Positions 58,227-62,632 of a DNA stretch of 62,632 bases are shown here, piece by piece (within the stretch, counting starts at the first letter, position 1; each line of letters starts with the position of its first letter). The position numbers and the translations under genes were made by a program. The notes beneath the pieces are model-generated. The model ran no database searches. It was not told where the DNA came from and worked only from the letters and a program-made list of their open reading frames with translations. Source of the DNA: an uncultured Lachnospiraceae bacterium (GTDB lineage: Bacteria > Bacillota > Clostridia > Lachnospirales > Lachnospiraceae); NCBI GenBank assembly GCA_900315505.1, contig OMZG01000012.1:1-62632 (forward strand), given 5' to 3'.

Positions 58227-59299
58227 GAATAGACTGGAATGACAGCCGCATTCACTACTGCGGCAGAATGGAAAAAGATCCTGAGTGTAATGGCGTGAGA
58301 TGGGCATTTGCAGCATCAAGTGCCTATCTCTGTTTTATGGGATCAGAAATAAGTGTCCGGATTGATGCAAAGCGGGAATACTGGAATATATATCTAGGGG
58401 TGATCGTTGACGGAGTACAGAAGAAGATCAGGCTGTATGAAGGCACTGACGAATATACTCTTGCAGAGCGGCTGGATCCTGATCAGATTCACGAAGTTCT
58501 TATTTTTAAAAGAATGGATACTGCAAATCTCCTCACGATCATTGGTTTTAGTGTAAATGATGGCGCAGATGTATATGATGCAGGTAAAAGCGCTTCACTG
58601 CTTGCCAGAGTGCTCGGTATCGGGACGGGACGACGAATAGAGTTCTTCGGTGATTCTGTGAGCTGCGGAGAGGTCTCAGAGGCGGTGCTATATGCTGGGA
58701 AAAAGGACCCTGAGCATAATGGTGAGTATTCCAACAGCTGGTATTCATATGCCTGGTACACAGCCAGAAAGCTGCATGCACAGATCCATGATACTTCACA
58801 GGGAGGAATTGCACTGCTTGACAAGACAGGATGGTATCATGAGCCTGACTGTGATGGAATGGAATCTTTTTATGATAAATGCCAGCCAAACAGGAATCTG
58901 GCGCCTCTGACAGAGTGGGATTTCACTAAGTGGACGCCACAGGTAGTGGTCGTTGCAATAGGGCAGAATGATCTGCATCCGGTGGACTATATGAAAGCTG
59001 ATTATTCCTGCGAAAAATCGGTGCACTGGAGAGAAGAATATTATAATTTTTTAAATAAATTAATGCGGCTTTATCCTGATTCGCAGATTGTATGTGCTAC
59101 GACGATTCTCGAACATGATCATTCATGGGACAGAGCGATAGAAGAAGTGGTGGGCAGAGTATCTTCAGAAAGGGTACATCATTTTCTGTATAATAAAAAT
59201 GGCTCCGGAACTCCTGGGCATGTCAGGATTTCCGAAGCCGATGAGATGTCAGACGAGCTGGCATCATATATATCTATTTATCTTTCAAATCTGAAATAA
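58223..59299 (+). CDS. CE2-like acetyl mannan esterase
   Basis: 358 residues, cytoplasmic. The CE2 plan fits: an N-terminal beta-sandwich (1-130, with GVRWAFAASSAYLCFMGSEI split in family style) and an SGNH-type domain from about 135. The nucleophile is in EFFGDSVSCGE near residue 139. VVVAIGQNDLHPVDY near 235 supplies the oxyanion asparagine, and the histidine is in GTPGHVRISEADEM near 335. CE2 enzymes remove 3-O-, 4-O- or 6-O-acetyl groups from mannan and xylan pieces. In Roseburia a CE2 and a CE17 enzyme work as a pair, and this locus holds both. ATGA overlap with the fusion gene. The 3' end overlaps the next, convergent gene by 22 bp. Confidence 0.85.
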   Translation: MRIDWNDSRIHYCGRMEKDPECNGVRWAFAASSAYLCFMGSEISVRIDAKREYWNIYLGVIVDGVQKKIRLYEGTDEYTLAERLDPDQIHEVLIFKRMDTANLLTIIGFSVNDGADVYDAGKSASLLARVLGIGTGRRIEFFGDSVSCGEVSEAVLYAGKKDPEHNGEYSNSWYSYAWYTARKLHAQIHDTSQGGIALLDKTGWYHEPDCDGMESFYDKCQPNRNLAPLTEWDFTKWTPQVVVVAIGQNDLHPVDYMKADYSCEKSVHWREEYYNFLNKLMRLYPDSQIVCATTILEHDHSWDRAIEEVVGRVSSERVHHFLYNKNGSGTPGHVRISEADEMSDELASYISIYLSNLK

Positions 59300-59619
59300 A
59301 CTATCAGTGAATCGTCTGCTCTATGGATCCAGACTGCTGTATCCTCATCCGGATTGTCGGCCTGTAGATGTGTGATATCATAGCGGCCATACTCATGTCC
59401 CTCTCTTGAAGCCTTGCCATGCGAATCGGCGTCTCCATAATCTCTGTTCTGGAAACGGGTGATAGCGTCGACGATCTTCTGCATGTCATCATCGCCTTCC
59501 ATGAACTCTCCTCTGATCCCCCTTGACAGGTAAACGTGATCTCCGTTTACATTGTCATATGGCACCGTGCCATATCCTTTCTTTCGGACATAATCCATAA
59601 GTTCTTTCATCTTTGTCAT
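59278..59619 (-). CDS. Small protein of unknown function
   Basis: 113 residues, soluble, charged. Begins with a helix (MKELMDYVRKKGYG) and contains HVYLSRGIRGEFMEG and a late strand SLIVYFRFER, suggesting a small alpha/beta fold. I do not recognise a family. The ribosome site is GAGGGAAT. It overlaps the CE2 gene end on the opposite strand by 22 bp and is downstream of the GH26 gene on the same strand with a 139-bp gap. Real coding is supported by the ribosome site and codon usage, not by similarity. Confidence 0.55.
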   Translation of the reverse strand: MTKMKELMDYVRKKGYGTVPYDNVNGDHVYLSRGIRGEFMEGDDDMQKIVDAITRFQNRDYGDADSHGKASREGHEYGRYDITHLQADNPDEDTAVWIHRADDSLIVYFRFER

Positions 59620-59648
59620 AGTGATTCCCTCGCATTTCTATAAACCCA

Positions 59649-59670
59649 GGGCCATGCGGCCCGTCTTTTT
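59649..59670 (+). terminator. Possible plus-strand terminator
   Basis: GGGCC (59649-59653) and GGCCC (59658-59662) with loop ATGC, then GTCTTTTT. It could end the long mannan operon transcript after running antisense through the small unknown gene. Confidence 0.45.
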
Positions 59671-59758
59671 GTGTACACAGATATTTTACCACATTCGTGA
59701 CATTATGTGGCAACTTTTTATGTACTTTGGGGAAACCATTAGCTGACGGCAACTTTTC

Positions 59759-60943
59759 TCATTGTGACAAAAGCTTTTTCTGTTCATCAGCAAAAATGCT
59801 GTATGGTGAATTATATAATTCCAGGAAATCCGGAATCAGTTCATGTCCGACAGGAGTGCCATTATCAGTATAGCTGTCCACATAGGGAATATAATATCCA
59901 TTATGCTTTGCATGCTGTGAAAAATCGGCCCAGAGCAGGTAGTAGCTGGCAGAAGAGTGTCTGGCTGACTCAAGGATATCCATATACCAGTGACGACGGT
60001 TGCCTGCAGGCAGCAGCGCAGTCTGATCATCACCAGGCAGGGTATCATTGGCGATGCCAGTCTCTGTAACAGCAAAAAGTAATCCGTGCTCTTTTGCAAA
60101 AGTATCCGTGATCTCTACCTGCCTGCGAAAATCTTCCATCCATGCATCATCGTGTGTTCTGTCGTACATATCGAATCCGACCATATCGACATAATCATCT
60201 CCCGGATAGCGTCTGCCAAAATCCTCAGGAGAAACCGGCTCACTGCCAGGGGAGTAGACAGTGATCAGATTGTCGAGGCCCTTGTCCTGTGTGAGATAGT
60301 CTGTTGCGTATCTGTAAACTGCCCTGAAACGCTCTTCAGTGCAGAAATTCTCACCCCACCAGAACCAGCTGCCAGTATTCTCATGAAATGGACGGAAAAG
60401 AATGGCACCATGTACCATAGAAGCGTATTCAGCTATTGCATCCATATATCCACGGAACTGCTCATTGTATGGCTCGTCTGGGAGTATATTATTCACAGGA
60501 TCTCCGGTCATAACATTGGGAGTATATCCGAAATAGTCATATTTTTCATAAAGAGGGAGATCTGCGGAGTAGTCTGATTTTAATCTGCATATGGCAAAAT
60601 CAGGCATATGTGCTGAGAGTGTGATGATTGAGCCGTTTTCAATTGCTTCATTCGATATGGCGGCTGCGGCCTCGATATTACCATGGCTGGTTTCCGGGAT
60701 CTGATCACTATGAGCTGCATTCCATCTTGCGGCGCTGTATTCAAAACCGAATAGTGACAGACCGTCTATTCCGAAGACGCCTGCATATGAACCAGTCACA
60801 TCCTTTGTATCTGAAGGTGACAGGCCAGGATTTCCTGCTTTATCGAAGTATTCATTCTGGTGTCCGAAGATCATTCTGTCGGATTGGCCAACTTTTTTAA
60901 GATAATTATATGTATTCTGCCTGGCTTTGTTAATTTTTCTCAT
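59759..60943 (-). CDS. Intracellular GH26 beta-mannanase / mannosidase
   Basis: 394 residues with no signal peptide or anchor. GH26 features: FGHQNEYFDKAG near residue 26, the acid/base glutamate in ILFRPFHENTGSWFWWGEN near 195, and the nucleophile glutamate in LFAVTETGIAND near 295. It hydrolyses beta-1,4-mannosidic bonds. Lacking export, it must act on imported oligosaccharides, perhaps cutting them to mannobiose for the epimerase. It is on the opposite strand to the rest of the locus, but its promoter carries the same operator motif. A separate secreted mannanase, if any, would lie outside this window. The ribosome site is poor. Confidence 0.85.
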   Translation of the reverse strand: MRKINKARQNTYNYLKKVGQSDRMIFGHQNEYFDKAGNPGLSPSDTKDVTGSYAGVFGIDGLSLFGFEYSAARWNAAHSDQIPETSHGNIEAAAAISNEAIENGSIITLSAHMPDFAICRLKSDYSADLPLYEKYDYFGYTPNVMTGDPVNNILPDEPYNEQFRGYMDAIAEYASMVHGAILFRPFHENTGSWFWWGENFCTEERFRAVYRYATDYLTQDKGLDNLITVYSPGSEPVSPEDFGRRYPGDDYVDMVGFDMYDRTHDDAWMEDFRRQVEITDTFAKEHGLLFAVTETGIANDTLPGDDQTALLPAGNRRHWYMDILESARHSSASYYLLWADFSQHAKHNGYYIPYVDSYTDNGTPVGHELIPDFLELYNSPYSIFADEQKKLLSQ

Positions 60944-60946
60944 AAA

Positions 60947-60997
60947 GCTAATTTACTAAATAATTAGCCGGTTGTCAAGACTAAATTAAGTAAATTA
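60947..60997 (-). promoter_or_regulatory. GH26 promoter with two mannan-regulon operators
   Basis: On the minus strand TTGACA (60973-60978), 17-bp spacer, TAAATT. The 22-bp site GCTAATT...AATTAGC (60947-60968, 7-bp perfect arms) covers the -10, and GACTAAATTAAGTAAATTA (60979-60997) abuts the -35. Confidence 0.7.
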
Positions 60998-61097
60998 CAG
61001 TCATATATACTGTTGTCCCAAGTATCATCGACAGGAACATGCTTCTCTTCCATAGTCCTTTTTCATTATTTCAAAGTATTAAACTTAAAACAGGTTA

Positions 61098-61135
61098 CGT
61101 CAATCGTTGACGAGTGTAATGTATGTTGTTATAAT
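61098..61135 (+). promoter_or_regulatory. MATE promoter with palindromic operator
   Basis: TTGACG (61107-61112), 17-bp spacer, TATAAT (61130-61135). The perfect palindrome CGTCAATCGTTGACG (61098-61112) overlaps the -35 and is a likely repressor site. Confidence 0.7.
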
Positions 61136-61174
61136 TTATTAGTTTGTATACAAAATGACGTTTAAGGAGGAAAC

Positions 61175-62530
61175 ATGCAGGAAAACAAGATGGGCGTGAT
61201 GCCCGTAAAGAAGCTGATTGTCAACATGTCTGTGCCAATGATGATCTCAATGCTTGTTCAGGCACTGTACAATGTCGTGGATTCAGTATTCGTGGCCATG
61301 CTGTCGGAGAATGCGCTGACCGCTGTGACTCTGGCATTCCCGCTTCAGAATCTGATGATAGCTGTAGGGGCGGGTACCGGAGTCGGAGTCAATGCAATGC
61401 TTTCAAGAGCTCTTGGCGAGAAAAAATATGAGAGATCTGATAAGGCTGCTAATACGGCTATTCTTCTCGCAATCATGAGTACCATTGTTTTCCTGATCCT
61501 TGGGCTCACGATCACAAAGCCTTTTATCAATACACAGACTACGGATCCTGAGATCAGGCAGCTCGGATATACATATCTCGGCATAGTAATGACTATAGGA
61601 ATCGGTATTTTCATGCAGGTGACGTTTGAGAGGCTGCTCCAGTCGACAGGGCGCACCAATCTCTCAATGATCTCACAGATGACAGGCGCGATTTTCAATA
61701 TCATTTTCGATCCTATTCTGATCTTCGGTCTCGGACCATTCCCGAAGATGGGAGTAGCAGGAGCTGCATATGCTACAGTCTGCGGACAGTGCGTGGCTGC
61801 ATGCCTGGGCCTGTATCTGAATCTGAGACATAATCATGAGCTTCATTTTTCTCTGAAAAAAGTGCTCCATCCGGAAGCAAAGATCATTGGAAAAATATAT
61901 GCAGTAGGTGTGCCTTCAATACTTATGATGGCCATAGGATCAGTAATGACATACTGCATGAATATGATCCTCAAGGCCTTTTCATCTACGGCAATCGCAG
62001 TATTCGGAGCATATTTCAAGCTCCAGTCGTTCTTCTTCATGCCTGTCTTTGGCCTGAACAACGGCCTGATCCCGGTGCTGGCATACAATCTGGGTGCAAG
62101 GAAGAGATCACGTATTGATGAGGCTCTGAAATTCGCACTTGAACTGGCTGTGTGTATCATGCTTTGTGGAACGATCGTTCTTGAAATCTTCCCGACGCAG
62201 CTTCTGTCGCTGTTCTCCCCATCAAAGGATATGCTGCGTATGGGGATTCCGGCACTTCGCACGATTGCTATCCACTTTCCGATAGCAGCCTGTGGTATCA
62301 TAATGAGTTCAATCTTCCAGGCTTTTTCAAGAAGCATTTATTCTCTGTTCGTTTCGCTTGGAAGGCAGCTCGTCATTCTGATCCCGGTTGCGTGGCTTTT
62401 AGCACAGACAGGCAATGTCAATAATGTATGGTGGTGCTACCCGATAGCTGAGGTCGTATCATTTATCCTGTCACTGATATTCTTTAAAAAGGTATACAGG
62501 GAAGAAGTAAAAACGCTTGATCTCCATTGA
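61175..62530 (+). CDS. MATE-family efflux transporter
   Basis: 451 residues with about twelve transmembrane helices in two repeats. MATE features: VPMMISMLVQALYNVVDSVF at the start, GTGVGVNAMLSRALGEK near residue 67 and the second-half counterpart GLNNGLIPVLAYNLGARKR near 290. It should expel drugs or metabolites in exchange for Na+ or H+. It is not obviously part of the mannan locus: the promoter lacks the GACTAAATTAA motif and has its own palindrome. Its last codons and stop are the right copy of the 70-bp repeat found upstream of metY. AAGGAGG precedes the ATG. Confidence 0.88.
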   Translation: MQENKMGVMPVKKLIVNMSVPMMISMLVQALYNVVDSVFVAMLSENALTAVTLAFPLQNLMIAVGAGTGVGVNAMLSRALGEKKYERSDKAANTAILLAIMSTIVFLILGLTITKPFINTQTTDPEIRQLGYTYLGIVMTIGIGIFMQVTFERLLQSTGRTNLSMISQMTGAIFNIIFDPILIFGLGPFPKMGVAGAAYATVCGQCVAACLGLYLNLRHNHELHFSLKKVLHPEAKIIGKIYAVGVPSILMMAIGSVMTYCMNMILKAFSSTAIAVFGAYFKLQSFFFMPVFGLNNGLIPVLAYNLGARKRSRIDEALKFALELAVCIMLCGTIVLEIFPTQLLSLFSPSKDMLRMGIPALRTIAIHFPIAACGIIMSSIFQAFSRSIYSLFVSLGRQLVILIPVAWLLAQTGNVNNVWWCYPIAEVVSFILSLIFFKKVYREEVKTLDLH

Positions 62531-62539
62531 CAGATATTC
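62470..62539. repeat. 70-bp direct repeat, right copy
   Basis: Identical to 99-168 over 70 bases. Here it is the 3' end of the MATE gene plus nine bases after the stop. This is the original context, since it encodes protein. Confidence 0.95.
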
Positions 62540-62567
62540 CCGTCTTTAACACTTGACGAATATAATA

Positions 62568-62608
62568 GTGCCAGAATTCTTGACTGTTTTCAAGGTTCTG
62601 GCACTTTT
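62568..62608 (+). terminator. Intrinsic terminator after the MATE gene
   Basis: GTGCCAGAA (62568-62576) pairs with TTCTGGCAC (62596-62604), with an inner CTTGA/TCAAG, followed by TTTT. Confidence 0.85.
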
Positions 62609-62632
62609 GGCTTTTCTAAAAATGTTGTATGG

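Noticed and set aside
59555-59752. 65-residue minus-strand reading frame
   Set aside because: It overlaps the small gene at 59278-59619 in another frame, has no ribosome site and a random-looking composition.
1-62632. Window as a closed circular plasmid
   Set aside because: The 70-bp repeat is near both ends but not at the ends, and its flanks differ, so it is not an assembly overlap. Nothing in the sequence proves circularity.
1-62632. tRNA or rRNA genes
   Set aside because: No gap shows a cloverleaf with a T-loop GGTTCGAATC-type core or rRNA-like sequence.

Overview
The window reads as part, or possibly all, of a secondary replicon (chromid or megaplasmid) of an anaerobic Firmicute, most likely a Lachnospiraceae of the Butyrivibrio/Roseburia type. 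This rests on gene content and style: AGGAGG ribosome sites, a beta-mannan phosphorolysis locus, several c-di-GMP proteins, a hydrogenase-like chemoreceptor and a flagellin methylase. The secondary-replicon call rests on a complete replication and partition module at 21.9-25.9 kb: a parA gene, an overlapping ribbon-helix-helix partner gene, twelve 15-bp iterons and a Rep_3-type initiator, flanked by a very AT-rich 0.78 kb stretch. Elsewhere the coding density and base composition look like an ordinary chromosome.

Layout. 0-4.4 kb: a sulfur-assimilation cluster (metY, sulfite reductase, TusA-like, ThiS-like carrier, E1-like activating enzyme, JAMM protease), matching the protein-thiocarboxylate route to homocysteine. 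4.4-10.5 kb: tag, ribosomal protein L25, a SleB-like hydrolase, a candidate small RNA, an esterase, fliB, a nuclease remnant, and a Fur regulator with a 10TM metal exporter. 10.5-19.2 kb, minus strand: an MraY-like enzyme, a MerR regulator and a seven-gene amino-acid or imine oxidation operon (cyclodeaminase-like protein, PII, APC permease, four redox subunits). That operon holds two odd heptanucleotide inverted arrays. 19.3-30.3 kb: a Lon-like ATPase and a TPR protein, the par/rep module, then an EAL protein and a GH94 phosphorylase tightly behind rep. 30.3-36.8 kb: RHH and PilZ proteins, S1 protein, 5'-3' exonuclease, a five-domain PAS/GGDEF/EAL protein and a secreted lipase. 36.9-46 kb: hydrogenase-like chemoreceptor, Zn/Cd ATPase with ArsR, PrsW-like protease, HD phosphatase, DUF815 ATPase, zinc ribbon and DEDDh exonuclease. 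46-61 kb: beta-mannan locus. 61.2-62.5 kb: MATE pump.

How the parts work together. In the mannan locus an ABC importer brings in acetylated manno-oligosaccharides. Two SGNH esterases (CE17- and CE2-like) deacetylate them, an intracellular GH26 enzyme trims them, mannobiose 2-epimerase and two GH130 phosphorylases yield mannose-1-phosphate, and a phosphomutase with a phosphomannose isomerase (fused to the CE17-like esterase) feeds glycolysis. A LacI regulator and a repeated GACTAAATTAA motif tie three promoters into one regulon. In the sulfur cluster sulfite is reduced, sulfide is loaded on the carrier protein and passed to MetY. Three proteins (EAL, PilZ, GGDEF/EAL) form a c-di-GMP group next to the replication genes. 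A perfect 70-bp direct repeat near both window ends copies the tail of the MATE gene upstream of metY and may provide the metY -35 box.

All calls come from reading the sequence. No database search, folding program or alignment was run.
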